DNA of 64,000 nt from Caprella mutica (GCA_947561585.1 CANNZV010001178.1:239877-303876); one strand, 5' to 3'. Shown: positions 49,401 through 57,976, counted from the stretch's first letter. Program-made: numbers and translations. Notes: generated by a model from the sequence alone, not told the origin.

Positions 49401-50252
49401 AATATCAATGTTAGTTACCTTACTTGTCACACATAGAAGAGTTAGAGAATACCAATATTAATTTACTTACTTGTCACACATAGCAATGCAAACGAATAAT
49501 TATAATAATAGTAATGTACTTACTTGTCACACATAGCAATGTAAACGAATAACAATAGTAATATACATACTTAGCAATGTAAACGAATAACAATAGTAAT
49601 GTACTTACTTGTCACACATAGCAATGTAAACGAATAACAATAGTAATGTACTTACTTGTCACACATAGCAATGTAAACTAATAACAATAGTAATGTACTT
49701 ACTTGTCACACATAGCAATGTAAACGAATAACAATAGTAATGTACTTACTTGTCAAACATAGCAATGTACTTACTTGTCAAACATAGCAATGTAAACGAA
49801 TAACAATAGTAATATACATACTTAGCAATGTAAACGAAAAACAATAGTAATGTACTTACTTGTCACACATAACAATGTAAACGAATAACAATAGTAATGT
49901 ACTTACTTGCCACACATAGCAATATAAGTGAATACTAATATTAATGTACTTACTTGTCACACATAACAATGTATACGATTAACAATAGTAATGTACTTAC
50001 TTGTCACACATAGCAATGTAAGATACAATCAATGTCAGTTTCAAACAGATTAAAATAATGGACATGAGATCAGCTGAACTTGAATTTGTTGATTTTGACT
50101 CATTTCCCTGAAATATTAAATGTTTTAGTGAAACACAACTACATTAATACTGATATATTGAAAGAATGATGTCTCTTACATTATTTGAAGATTCTTGGGA
50201 GAGTTGAGAATATCTTCCATAGCATATTGAAATTATTAACGTCAAGCAGGCA
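28187..50252 (-). CDS. CASD1: CASD1-like sialic-acid O-acetyltransferase, C-terminal part (8 exons)
   Basis: Exons on the minus strand in order: 50252-50180, 50107-50001, 49312-49164, 49037-48868, 47656-47426, 29027-28921, 28835-28637, 28471-28187 (TAA). All joins keep phase and use GT-AG sites. The roughly 440 residues form a multi-pass acyltransferase (CAS1/Cas1p_AcylT) domain with family hallmarks: TDEWKGWMQL, YHYTGASKMLPIYIFIR, GFGH, FRLNF, YYFVPL, FRWQLDRY and ISLELFILQYHIFLA. In vertebrates CASD1 is a Golgi enzyme that O-acetylates CMP-sialic acid using acetyl-CoA. The catalytic N-terminal luminal SGNH (PC-esterase) domain is not found here and may lie beyond the window. The 18.4-kb intron 29028-47425 is filled with transposons. 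Identification by recalled family motifs is firm; the exact substrate in this animal is unknown. Confidence 0.9.
28637..28835 (-). CDS. CASD1: CASD1-like exon (IIYGIALALVC)
   Basis: Acceptor TGTACATTTATTGACAG. The first base completes the Ser codon split with the preceding exon. It ends TGGTTGCCA before GTGAGT. It encodes two membrane segments and the loop FSYNRMHPWIVWLP. The frame is also open just upstream (MCCTFIDS), but that would break phase with the previous exon. Confidence 0.88.
28921..29027 (-). CDS. CASD1: CASD1-like exon (FRWQLDRY)
   Basis: Acceptor ATATCTTTCAG before 29027, donor TATAG/GTACCT at 28921. It encodes DNSSGQHKLLPLKSAEMKMT and then NNEWVFRWQLDRY, matching the conserved WWFRWRLDRY box of the family. 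It lies directly downstream of the 18.4-kb intron. Confidence 0.9.
30349..31930. mobile_element. Innermost foldback element with GAAAATTGATCGAATG words, 9-bp TSD
   Basis: Left array of about 18 words (GGAAAATTGATCGAAA/GGAAAATTGGTCGAATG) at 30353-30655. Inverse array (TTTTCCATTCGACCAAT) at 31728-31925. Tips are GGATCCGG and GGGGTCTAGG. The flanks TCCGAAACA (30340-30348) and ACCGAAACA (31931-31939) match in 8 of 9. The repetitive ORF in the left array is a by-product. Confidence 0.8.
31232..31330 (+). repeat. Dispersed coding-like repeat, copy 1
   Basis: Sequence GTCAGAACCAAAAGCCATAT, then TGCTGATGTCAAAAGGGAAT and AAATACAAGGGAC. It is similar to 40845-41000, the reverse strand of about 38810-38905, and 50322-50470. 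One frame reads like protein (x-TKNYIADIKRE). Nature unknown. Confidence 0.5.
32252..32362. repeat. 21-bp tandem repeat TATGTTACAGATGATTTATTA
   Basis: About five units directly beside the AAATTCATCGC array. The open frame (VTDDLLY repeated) is a by-product. Confidence 0.9.
33479..34700 (-). mobile_element. mariner-type element with TIR CAGCTAAATTGGGACTAAC
   Basis: Left terminus CAGGGTCGTGCAGCTAAATT next to a TA. The right terminus is the inverse of CAGCTAAATTGGGACTAAC and lacks the outer ten bases. It carries one transposase pseudogene on the minus strand and is inserted in the non-LTR element. Confidence 0.85.
33604..34560 (-). pseudogene. mariner-family transposase pseudogene
   Basis: Two overlapping frames from about 34560 contain the N-terminal helix-turn-helix (RSVSRSTISRAVKDDLGMKS). 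The first catalytic block VFVDEKKIVFDEVANRQNTR, NPASVMVFAAVASDNK and the third Asp block WPSSSPDMNVCDYWLFG follow. The stretch that should hold the second catalytic Asp (the Q-D-x-A-P-x-H region) is deleted between RRNYEPF and KFLKENLP. A frameshift near 33775 separates the C-terminus (FRSRISQIIDAKGSHIE). The enzyme cannot be active. Confidence 0.85.
34820..35062. mobile_element. Compact 243-bp foldback element of TTTCGCCGAAAACACT words, 9-bp TSD
   Basis: Tips are GGTTCTAGGTTCTTTCGCCG and, inverted, GGTTACCGGTCCTTTCGCCG. In between are words such as GCGAAAGTGTTTTC. The flanks TAGCCGCAC (34811-34819) and TAGACGCAC (35063-35071) match in 8 of 9. A second, less complete member is at 48492-48757. 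Confidence 0.85.
37961..38165. other. Flank between the non-LTR and hAT-like elements
   Basis: No feature seen except the 8-bp duplication ATCAGTGC at 38158-38165. Confidence 0.4.
38166..39995. mobile_element. hAT-like element A (1830 bp)
   Basis: Termini are CACTGAGTATATATAGGTAT at the left and, inverted, CACTGAGTGTATATAAAGAT at the right, with shared subterminal GGAGGTAGCAT. The 8-bp ATCAGTGC precedes it and ATCAGAGC follows. It has no transposase frame. Most of it is the inverse of element B, so the pair forms a 3.4-kb palindrome. Confidence 0.85.
40004..41558. mobile_element. hAT-like element B (1555 bp), inverted relative to A
   Basis: Starts CACTGCGTGTATATAAAGAT and ends TATTTATACTCAGTG. 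It is flanked by ATCAGAGC (39996-40003, shared with A) and ATCAGTGC (41559-41566). It is shorter than A because A has extra sequence near 39735-39970. No transposase. Confidence 0.85.
40845..41010 (+). repeat. Dispersed coding-like repeat inside element B (inverse in A at about 38760-38905)
   Basis: Reads EVCFGTKNYVADIKKK and, after frame changes, NKFIY...AEKQLL. The same words occur at 50322-50470 and partly at 31232-31330. It could be a captured host fragment or an old transposase relic. Not identified. Confidence 0.4.
41567..41959. other. No recognisable gene
   Basis: Moderately mixed composition. The sequence GCTCAGTGATCAGCAC near 41752 looks like another hAT end plus target site, but no matching element is seen. 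Confidence 0.35.
41960..44248. repeat. Tandem duplication, unit 1 (~2.29 kb)
   Basis: Nearly identical to 44258-46551 (only scattered differences and a few indels). It starts GAAAAGTGGCCTTTTCATTG and ends AATAATAACTTGCT. It contains the sequence TTAAAGGTCCTCTCCACTC at 42391, the end of a TTAA-type MITE also seen near 51900 and 55120, and the left arm of the foldback completed in unit 2. The ORF 43404-43625 (-) is the word array read through. Confidence 0.92.
44258..46551. repeat. Tandem duplication, unit 2 (~2.29 kb)
   Basis: Second unit of the duplication. The junction has a nine-base filler (TGCCACAAT) between AACTTGCT and GAAAAGTGG. The right breakpoint lies inside the foldback element 45826-46789, so only this unit keeps the element's full length. 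Confidence 0.92.
45826..46789. mobile_element. Foldback element with GGTATATTCCACC words, 9-bp TSD (7/9)
   Basis: Left array at 45826-45930: GGGTGACCGGTATATCCCCC, then GGTATATTCCACCTCGG and GGTAAATTGCACCCT. The right end is the inverse, GGGGTGGAATATACCTAGAACC, i.e. GGTTCTAGGTATATTCCACC read inward. Flanks are GTCCTCTCC (45817-45825) and GTCCTCTTA (46790-46798). The left arm is present a second time at about 43526 through the tandem duplication. Confidence 0.75.
46799..47425. other. Intronic sequence, no feature assigned
   Basis: A GC-richer block at 46800-46965 contains CACCCCCTCCCGCGACAAGG, but I could not identify it. The remainder is AT-rich. Confidence 0.35.
47426..47656 (-). CDS. CASD1: CASD1-like exon (FRLNFGTVLLCLVM)
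   Basis: Acceptor TTTTATTCAG before 47656, donor GTAAGT at 47425. It encodes VMFRLNFGTVLLCLVMKQPY, NYYFVPLISFWF and a hydrophobic segment after a charged loop. The frame remains open past the donor (VSELFPPN), which looks similar to family residues, so the exact 3' boundary is uncertain. Confidence 0.88.
48492..48757. mobile_element. Foldback-like element, TTCGCCGAAAA family, second copy
   Basis: Left GACCAGTCCTTACGCCGAAA and GACAATTTCGCCGAAAATTT. Right tip inverted GGTTATAGGTCCTTTCGCTC. It has the same words as 34820-35062. It lies in the intron between the CASD1-like exons at 48868 and 47656. The target duplication is not clear. Confidence 0.6.
48868..49037 (-). CDS. CASD1: CASD1-like exon (GASKMLPIYIFIRIL)
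   Basis: Acceptor CTTCATTGCAG, donor TTG/GTAATT. It encodes the WMQLCILVYHYTGASKMLPI block and GFGHCLYV. The first two bases complete the Gly of TDEWKG from the preceding exon. Confidence 0.92.
49164..49312 (-). CDS. CASD1: CASD1-like exon (FVVPIVIML...TDEWKG)
   Basis: Acceptor CTCTTTTAG, donor AAAG/GTGAAT. It encodes YPIFLTAEKTFSDLAFVVPI, a membrane segment, and the cytosol-facing box FLNRKMTDEWKG that is diagnostic for CASD1-type proteins. Confidence 0.92.
49424..50000 (-). repeat. 47-bp tandem array carrying copies of an exon end and splice donor
   Basis: About 12 to 14 imperfect units of TAATGTACTTACTTGTCACA/CATAGCAATGTAAACGAATA/ACAATAG. On the minus strand each unit holds ATTGCTATGTGTGACAA/GTAAGT, the 3' end of the CASD1-like exon 50107-50001 with its donor. 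Two units are shortened (ATACATACTTAGCAATG). The array lies in the downstream intron, before the next exon at 49312. Confidence 0.9.
50001..50107 (-). CDS. CASD1: CASD1-like exon (LTLIVSYIAMCDK), source of the 47-bp donor array
   Basis: Acceptor TTTAATATTTCAG before 50107. It encodes a Ser/Asn-rich linker and LICLKLTLIVSYIAMCD, with the Lys codon split to the next exon. The donor is GACAA/GTAAGT. The last bases of the exon plus this donor are repeated many times downstream (49424-50000). Confidence 0.88.
50180..50252 (-). CDS. CASD1: CASD1-like exon (ACLTLIISICYG), most upstream one found
   Basis: Acceptor ATTACCTGTAG before 50252, donor AAT/GTAAGA at 50179. It encodes ACLTLIISICYGRYSQLSQE. 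This is the first transmembrane segment after the luminal domain in the family (similar to ACFFTLSIIGYLIFY). The preceding exon must end with two bases of a codon. It was not found within 50.3-64 kb. Confidence 0.75.
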
Positions 50253-50321
50253 CTACAGGTAATTGCAAAAATAATTAAATTAGAGTTTTCATTTGGACAT
50301 TAAATAAGATTCTTGTGCTAA

Positions 50322-50640
50322 TATCAGCGCGTGATACCTATGCCCATATCACTGATGTCAAATGAAAATAAATACATAGGACCTCGAAGAAATCGGTAAA
50401 GTCAATAGTGGTTCATTAGAAGAAGTCATCTACCACCACTCGGTAGTGACACCTATGCATATAGAAAAGCTACTCTGTGAATAACTGCAATCATTTAACT
50501 AGAATTTCTGACAATGAGAGACAAAGGTGCAAGATACTGTTCTCATGGATGGTAGAGGAAAACGAAGATACAGGTAAAGCTATTACAGCTGACGATCTTC
50601 GAACGGACAGCCCCAACAAAGGACAATAATTGTCCTCTCT
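50322..50640 (+). repeat. Dispersed coding-like repeat, decayed copy
   Basis: Matches the 40845-41010 repeat (ATCACTGATGTCAAATGAAA, CATCTACCACCACTCGGTAG, AGAAAAGCTACTCTGTGAAT) with many changes. No open frame remains. Confidence 0.45.
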
Positions 50641-51045
50641 AGTGGACTGCAGCTCGCTACAACAAACTCTTTAAATTAAATGGTTTAACAAATATTTTAT
50701 TCGTCTGCCAAATATCAAGTCAAACAGTGATTATATTCAGAGGTAGTACAATTTTCAATCATTAATATATTGTTTTTATGATTTTCAGTATTTTGATTTT
50801 GTAACCCTCTTCCTCCACAATTTCTTTGCTTAGAAAATTTCAATAGAAATTTGAAAAAGGTGTGACTAATCTATATTTTATTTTAATATACAGGGTGTCC
50901 TAAAAAATTGATACCCTTATTTCAAGGTCTGTAACTCAAAAACTATTAAAATTACAAATAATTAGCATGTTACATTTTGTGTATCAACATTTATTACATA
51001 TCTGTACAAAATTTTAGATGAATTTATCTAACTATTTTCTTTGCG

Positions 51046-51895
51046 CAGTATTTTTAGTGACCGATACTTATAACCTGCTAGCGCACTTTTGGTTAACTTC
51101 GAAATTTAGGATATTAAAACCATTTTTTGATTAACTTTCTACAGTTTATTAAAATGGTTTATTAAAAACCGTTATTATAACAATAGAAGGCGTATATTTA
51201 AATGCAAACGAAAAAAAATCATACCGTTCCTCCTATTACTGGTGGGCCTTTCGATACGATGATTCAAGGCAATAATGCGTATTGCCGAATAACTCATTAA
51301 GTTTTACTTTTACAGCAATAGTTCTGAAACCACCAGGTTCGATTGATTCTGTTTAAATTTATTTCTCGAAGTCTTGGAACGATCCTATCATTTATTAGAT
51401 CAAGGTAGCTAGGTAACTCCATTTAAATTATTTTTGTAAAAATAAGGACCGACGATACGGCCAAGCCGGCCATTACTACCTAGTCCAATCTAAAAACAGG
51501 ATTTCCCTCACGAAATACCTACGTCAAAGTTGAAAGTGGGAGTTTGGTTCTTCGGTGCATATTTGGAACGTTATGATTATTTATTTTGTTTTTAAAATAA
51601 AAAGTGTCGCATCATCAATCACAATTTCGTTCATAAGCCGGACATTTCTTTGCTAAAACCAATGAGCAAAATTCAGCCGCCGAGGAAGATGGTATCGAGG
51701 TGTTTGTTTAGCTGGAACATCTTGTAAGGATGCCCATCAAATCTAATGTTACAAATCAGTTGAATGTAGATTCAGTTACATCTAATCCACTTTTATTGCA
51801 ATGATATGCAAATTTTCTGTAAGTGCTTCTTGAGTATTTTAAGTATTTACTGAAAGTGCGCAAACAGGTTTTTGGTATCGGTCACTAAAAATACA
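51046..51895. mobile_element. Nested element with TIR CAGTATTTTTAGTGACCGAT
   Basis: Left GCAGTATTTTTAGTGACCGA and the inverse (CGGTCACTAAAAATAC) at the right, with similarity continuing for about 45 bp to GCGCACTTT. No coding sequence. Confidence 0.65.
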
Positions 51896-51898
51896 GCT

Positions 51899-52494
51899 TA
51901 AAGGTCCCCTCCAAGCAAATATTTTCATTGCCTTATTCAACGAGGCTAATGTTTCTTATCATTTTGCTGCAAACCGCATCGAATTTGGTAGCATATTTTT
52001 AATTTTATATGCTTTTAAAGATTTTTATAATCAAAACTCTACAAAACCTATTTTACTTCCGACTTTCTAATTTAAGAAATTTTTAGCCTGAAGAAAAAGA
52101 ATGTACACCATTTGTTTTGATTGTCAACTAGGTATTAGGTTTAAAAAATCCATTTAATATTCGTATAAAGGTATAAAATTGAAAGAACTTATAATAGAAA
52201 CATTTATATACCTTAGGAAACAATTAATATCTAAAATAAAGACCGAAAATGCAGAGTTTGTTTATCAAATTAAATTTGTAATCAAATCAAGGTGTGTACA
52301 ATCTTCTTCTTGAGCATCAGATTAGTGATTCGCTCAATTGTTGTTCACAGAGTATTAAAAACTTGAAAAACAAATTATAAAATATGTACAGAGCCGAATT
52401 GTATGCGGTTTGCAGAATAATGATCGTAGACCTTAGTTCTATAATATTATGTAATAAACTCAATTTTTTCCCAGAGCCTGGAGAGGACCTTTAA
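51899..52494. mobile_element. Nested MITE with TTAA-AGGTCC(C/T)CTCC ends
   Basis: Ends TTAAAGGTCCCCTCC and, inverted, TTAAAGGTCCTCTCC. Related ends occur at 42391, 44693 and 55112-55131. TTAA at both ends suggests a piggyBac-type target, but this is not proven. Confidence 0.6.
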
Positions 52495-52656
52495 AGAAAA
52501 TGGTTTAATCGATTCATCTAATACTTTGTACAAAGATAGAACAAATGTTAAGAAACAAAATGTGATTTTCCCAATTTGTAAGTTTGATAGTTTTTAAATT
52601 ACAGCCCTTGAAATTTGGGTATCGTTTTTTTTTTTTTTTTTTTGAGACACACTGTA

Positions 52657-53957
52657 TACTTCATTTATTCATACCAAACAAAAATATAAGAATCAGGAAA
52701 TGAAATAATTTATTTTCATATTGTGTTCAGTTTATTCAGGATGCACAATATATAGGGCAGATGTGAGCAATTGCGGCACTGAGTGCTTTTTCTGGCAATC
52801 AAATGACTCGGGGCCCATCTCACTTCTGTACAAGTTATTAAAAAGTTACCCCTATTAAATTGAAAGAAAACAAAAATTCATCAAAATAATATTATTTAAC
52901 TTACCGATAACCATTATAAATGTTTATTTATTATATTTAGGTTTCGTACGTGATTGCTGTTATTCGTTAATATATTTGTATTTGGCCTGTTACAGTATTT
53001 TGTAATAAGTATATCTTGCTAATTTGCTATTTTATGCAGTGACAATGTGAAAATTGAACATAACTGTCCATGCTATTAAATGTTATTCAATTAAATGTTG
53101 AGCAATTGTATAATAGAGTATGTTTTGACCTTATGACCTTCAGAATATAAGAAGAAAAAAATCTGCATCTATCTGGTATCCTTATCTCAAACTCAATAAT
53201 TTACTTAGAGTACCAAATCATTCTTCATTAGTGGCAATTCAATCTATATTATCTTTGATATAAATGTTTGTTTTTCTAAAATATGAAAATGTTTGTTAAT
53301 TTGTTAATTTTATTTATAATTTTGTCTCTAAATGTGTGAGAGTGAAATTTGTTTTGATAAAGCTACTTATCTGATTGAATTTACTTTTCCTCCTATGGTG
53401 CAATCTTTGATATGTTATTAGAAAAATAAATGACCAAGTGTATCATTAAATGTAAGTTTCTATAAAAAAAAAGATATATATTTCGTAGCACTGAAATATA
53501 TATTTGTGGCACTTGAAAAGAAATTTCTAGCCATACCAAATCTAATGAATATTTCTCATATAGAGGGGGAATATTGTTTATTATCTGCTTATGATTTGTC
53601 AAAAATCGTTTACTAACAAAAGAAGTAAAAGATTGCATGACTTATCATGAATTGTCTAAGCTGAGCATAGTCACCTGATTCTGAAAATGTTCAACACCAT
53701 CAACTTCTCATTTCTCATCTCAAATTTGTCTTCCCAATCCAGTCGGCTGCAACATAAATCTTCATCTGTTTCAATCCGTTGATATTTGTTACACATGAGG
53801 TTTAGTATGCTCTGTTCGAAAAAATGGGTATGGGAATATTTTGTACTATTAGGTAATATCGCAGTCATATCATAAATAAATAATGCGTCATTTGTCTATT
53901 TAGTGTCTATTAATCCTAATAATCTGGCCATCAAAAGTTTGATGACTAAGCTAGCCG
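52657..53957. other. No recognisable gene
   Basis: AT-rich. ORFs at 53393-53638 and 53671-53868 (-) have no recognisable motif. Confidence 0.4.
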
Positions 53958-55463
53958 CCGGTGTATTATGCCTGAGTGAGATCCATGCACATTTGAGATA
54001 TTAGCATATGAGAGGCGGAGAGTTGATTGTGGGCGTGGCGTTATTGCTAAAACAGCATGATTTTTTTTTTTCAATTATGATGAATATATTTTTTAATTAA
54101 ATCACCATTTTATTAAATTAGAATAGTCTTCACTCTTTCTAGTTCTTTTATTTTTTTAAATCATTTTTTTTCAGCACAAACTCAGCAAACAGCAAATAAT
54201 AAATATAAAATTGTAATTATTTCACCTTGTAGTAATTTCACTTTACTAACTGGCAGGTGACAAAAATAGTGTTTTGTCTAGTGCGAAGTTTTTTCCAGTA
54301 CAATTTCGAAAATATCTTGGCCAATACGAGGTTTGTCTTCTAGGAGGGTTTGATGTATACACAATAATTTAGCGATGTAAAAACTGTCAAGAATTTAAAA
54401 ATTACTAGCTAACTTAGGTACCTAGATTATACTAAAAATAAAAGTGGCTATCTAGAGCAAAGTCTCAGTAATCAAATACTCAAAATATCATGTATCATGG
54501 TAAATAAATTTACTATTCGAAAGTTATAAATAACGCTCAATTTCGATATACTGTCAACATCCACTTTTCGAGTGTTGTAGGTGTAAGATATTTGCCACTC
54601 ATAATTAAAATTTCTGTAGAAATGCTATAAAGTTGCAGAGCTTAATTAGGTTAAATAACATTTCACAGTTAACTGAAAAGAAATTGATCTAATATTCGCT
54701 TCGTAATAAATTATATAAGAAATATTCATATTCAACCGTCAATGTCCGACATGTCAATTAGATTGAATAGAAGAACAAGAAATGGAGGCGAAATGCATCA
54801 CGTACTATTGTCAATTTAATGGTAATTACTAATTAGGTACAATTTCAGGTATTTACTGTTTTTTTCAGGATAATGGTACGTATTTAGGTAACTGTATAAG
54901 TAGCCATTGATGATACAATTATCAGTTATGTAAGCCTTTGTTATTATTTGAATTTGTAGGTCAAGGCACTATATCTTTTTCTTTGCTTGAAATTGTAAAA
55001 TCACAAAAATAATAGAAATACAAATAATAGAAATATAGAACCAAATTAGAAATGGTCTGCAATTTGATAATCAGTAAGCTTAGTTTTAATTAATAGAAAA
55101 ATAAAAATAAAGTGAAGGGGACCTTTAAACAATTGATTAGAGTTAAATAAAGTAAGTATTATTTTGCAGTTAGGTTAAACATGTTACGTTTCTATTCGGA
55201 TAATAACTTTTAAAAGGTTTAGGCATTAGCAGGGTGCAAAGATATACTACTGTCAAAATTTGAAACCTCCATTATTTATAGCACGGAAATCATTTATAGC
55301 ACGGATTTCCTCATACTTACATAATTAAGGGCTACTCAGACTCTATCACTACCGTGACACACTTGATACTGCAGCAATAACGCCACGCCCACAATCAACT
55401 GTACGCCTTTCATATGCTAATATCTCAAATGTACAAGGATTTCACTCAGGCATAATACACCGG
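53958..55463. mobile_element. TIR element, ends CCGGTGTATTATGCCTGAGT (1.5 kb)
   Basis: About 110 bp of good inverted repeat at both ends (includes TTTGAGATATTAGCATATGA and GTGGGCGTGGCGTTATTGCT). No transposase. It contains sequence related to 42430-42550 (at 54620-54780) and the TTAA-type MITE end GGGGACCTTTAA at 55117. A target duplication is not clear. Confidence 0.75.
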
Positions 55464-55481
55464 TACAGGGTGACAAATCCT

Positions 55482-55952
55482 GGAGTAAGTAGAGATAGCG
55501 GACCAGAATCCGTTACCTTTACTTGGTTAAATTCTGGTCTGTTATCTTTACTAGCTTCATTTCTGGTCCATTATCTTTATTTCGTTGAATTCTTAATATT
55601 CAAACAATAATTGAAATTAAAATAGTATAGTGGAATCATAGATACGATATTAAAGGATTTATGCTGTTTTTTTCCCCAATTATTTTATAAATAGTTGCTC
55701 TTCAAAACCTTAAAATGGATCGTTTATATTACTGCGAAGAACTTCAGCCGATATATAAATTTATGATGTATAATCATTAACATTATCAAATTATGAGGTT
55801 GTATATTGATAAAAACTAAAAACAAATTTATATTACAACTAATGGAAACTATGTTGTGTTTCATAATTCATGGTCCGTTATCTTTACAAGCCTAATTTCT
55901 GGCCCGTTATCTTTACTAGCTTCTTTTTTGGTCCACTATCTCTACTTGCTCC
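55482..55952. mobile_element. Foldback element with GGTCCGTTATCTTTACTAGCTTC-type words (471 bp)
   Basis: Left GGAGTAAGTAGAGATAGCGG, then GGTCTGTTATCTTTACTAGC words. Right end inverse GGAGCAAGTAGAGATAGTGG. Flanks CAAATCCT (55474-55481) and CAAGTCCT (55953-55960) match in 7 of 8. The word spacing is about 25-30 bp. Confidence 0.7.
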
Positions 55953-56473
55953 CAAGTCCTCACTAACACAATTATAAAGTCTTAACCAATTGGTTTTTCG
56001 ATATTTTTACTTCATAAAAACCTTCTTTTGATATTTACATATCCAATGGTATAATAAACGCACAAGAATAATTATCCATTTAAAATTCTATAGGGGAGAA
56101 CCGGGTGAATTTGTACATTTTTCCCTTCAAGGCTTATAGAATCTTAACTATTCGGGATACAAATTGGTTCTAACTCACAATCAAATCTTTAGGAATTAAT
56201 CTACTTATAACTACAAACTAAATTTAAAACCGTATGGTTCTCTCTTAATATCGATTTTAATGAGATATATTCCTGTGTACGAACTCACCCGGAAGTGCGG
56301 GTGAGTTCGTACAAGCAGAGTAAAGTACTGAAAAAAAGGGGGAGGGGGAGGAAAATTCAGTAAGAATTTCATTTATTTTATGGAAAATATTATAAAACCC
56401 TTGAATGCCGTATCCTTACTATTGACTAAAGCCCTTTTGAGATACCAAAAAATCACAAAAGGCTTCATCACCG

Positions 56474-57450
56474 ATGTCTTCCGAACTAGATTATAGAACG
56501 TCAATTTCCATCGTAAGCATACGCTTTGTCACTGGTGAATTTGAGTTTTTCTTTCTTGAAATTTGTTTCTCTTTCAGTAACTCTTTTTCTATGGTATCAG
56601 TTGCTATAATTGACCTTCTTGGTTATCTGCCTCTGCTGTTGCTCTTTCTAAGGGGGGCCTTTGCCTTTGGGAATGGCCGAATATTTTCAAAAGATGTTCC
56701 TAAAAATAAAATATTCAATCTAGAGAGGCCTGGTTGTGGCTCGGTGGAGGGTGAAGGAGGCTCGGTGAATGTAGAAATAAGAGAAGCCTCGGTGCCGGTA
56801 GAAGTAGGAGAAGGATGTGTGGATGGTGAAGCACGAGCAGGCTCGGTGTATGGTGAAGCAGGAGAAGCCTCGCTGACGGGTGAATTAGGAGTAGGCTCGA
56901 TGGATGGTGAAGTAGGAGAAGGCTCGGTGGATGGTGAACCAGGAGCGGGCTCGGTAGATATGGTGAGTAGGAGCAGGATCGGTGAAGCAGGAGCAGATTC
57001 GGTGAGAGTTGAAGTAGGAGAAGGCTCGGTGGATGGTGAAGTAGGAACAGACTCGATGAAAGTTGAAGTAGGAGAAGTCTCGGTGGATGGTGAAGCAGGA
57101 GCAAGCTTGGTGGAAGGTGATTCGTGAAATGGGAGCAGGCTCGGTGGATGACACATTTTCTACTTGGTTGCGATGATAATGATTTGAACTATTCTCAGCA
57201 TAGTCTGGAAAAGCACCGTCATTTACTACTTCGCTTGTTACAACTTTATTTTCTAATTTATATGTTCATCAAATTTTGAACCATTTCTGGAACTCTTTGT
57301 GGCATCTGACAGCGTCGTCGGAGGAACCTTATACAATTTAGCAGCTTTACGTACTGATTTTCCATTTTTGCAGAAGTTATATGCCTGTTAAACATCAAAA
57401 GAAGAATACTGTTTCGTTCTTTTACGTGTATATACTCGAGCCATATATTA
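56474..57450 (-). pseudogene. pogo-like transposase remnant (HTH, Pro/Ser repeats, C-terminus)
   Basis: From about 57447 (-): MARVYTRKRTKQYSSFDV, stop, QAYNFCKNGKSVRKAAKLYK and VPPTTLSDATKSSRNGSKFD. This is a clear helix-turn-helix of the pogo/Tigger/pipsqueak type. Then a repeat region (57145-56738) of TEPAPTSPS-like 9-mers, and a C-terminal piece TSFENIRPFPKAKAPLRKSN and SRGR typical of Tigger-type tails. The catalytic DDE region expected between them is missing. Stops and frame changes are present. Confidence 0.75.
56738..57145 (-). repeat. 27-bp coding minisatellite, about 15 units
   Basis: Same unit as at 8285-8503, with more copies and several 1-2 base changes that open different frames. 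The long overlapping ORFs on both strands here come from this array. Confidence 0.9.
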
Positions 57451-57976
57451 AAATAAATATAGAGGTGAATTCGTACATAATGGGTGAAACCCTACAGAGG
57501 TGGATGAGCTCGTACATATTTGTACGATGACACCCCACACCGCAATTTTATTTTCAAATTAGTGTACATCAGATACTAATGAGTTTTAATTAAATATTAA
57601 CGTTTACATACGTAGAGAATATCCTAATGAATACTAGAATTCGATATAAAGTTTTTAGATAGTAAATTGTAATTGCTGTGGCTTAGCTCAAGTAGTGAGA
57701 AAATAACATTTTAGCGCTGAAAATATATGATCTCTCACAGAAGAAACATACTACACCGTCACGCGCTGAAACTTTTTTCAAACTAATTGTTATTACAATG
57801 TATAGAATCACTCAAATTTCAACGGGTTACAACCTAACAGGTGTTGTGTTATGGCCCTGTACGGATTCACCCGCTGACGAACTTACCGAGTTCTCCCCTA
57901 CGTAGCTTGGCCTTTAAAGTGCAAATCTTGAACATTTTACTAAGCAGCTACATAAGGGTTACAGTTAACCAATTAT

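Larger units (their letters stand above)
50891..52654. mobile_element. Tc1/mariner-type MITE with long TIRs, containing two nested elements
   Basis: Termini are CAGGGTGTCCTAAAAAATTG and, inverted, CAGTGTGTCTCAAAAAAA, each next to a TA. The inverted similarity extends about 150 bp (CAAGGTCTGTAACTCAAAAA). No ORF. Inside it sit 51046-51895 and 51900-52497. Confidence 0.75.
56093..57898 (-). mobile_element. pogo-like element copy 2, internally deleted (1.8 kb)
   Basis: TA (56091-56092 and 57899-57900) flanks the termini GGGGAGAACCGGGTGAATTT and, inverted, GGGGAGAACTCGGTAAGTTC. On the minus strand it keeps a pogo/pipsqueak-type DNA-binding start, a long 9-residue repeat region and a transposase-like C-terminus, but no DDE domain. 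It preserves the sequence that is interrupted by the gypsy element in copy 1. Confidence 0.85.

Noticed and set aside
49424..50030. CRISPR-like appearance of the 47-bp repeats
   Set aside because: There are no unique spacers of constant length, the whole unit is repeated, the genome is eukaryotic and no cas genes are present. It is a minisatellite derived from an exon end.
56474..57127. 217-codon plus-strand ORF with Gly/Glu/Val repeats
   Set aside because: It is the antisense reading of the 27-bp array inside the pogo-like element. The minus strand carries the HTH and C-terminal motifs.
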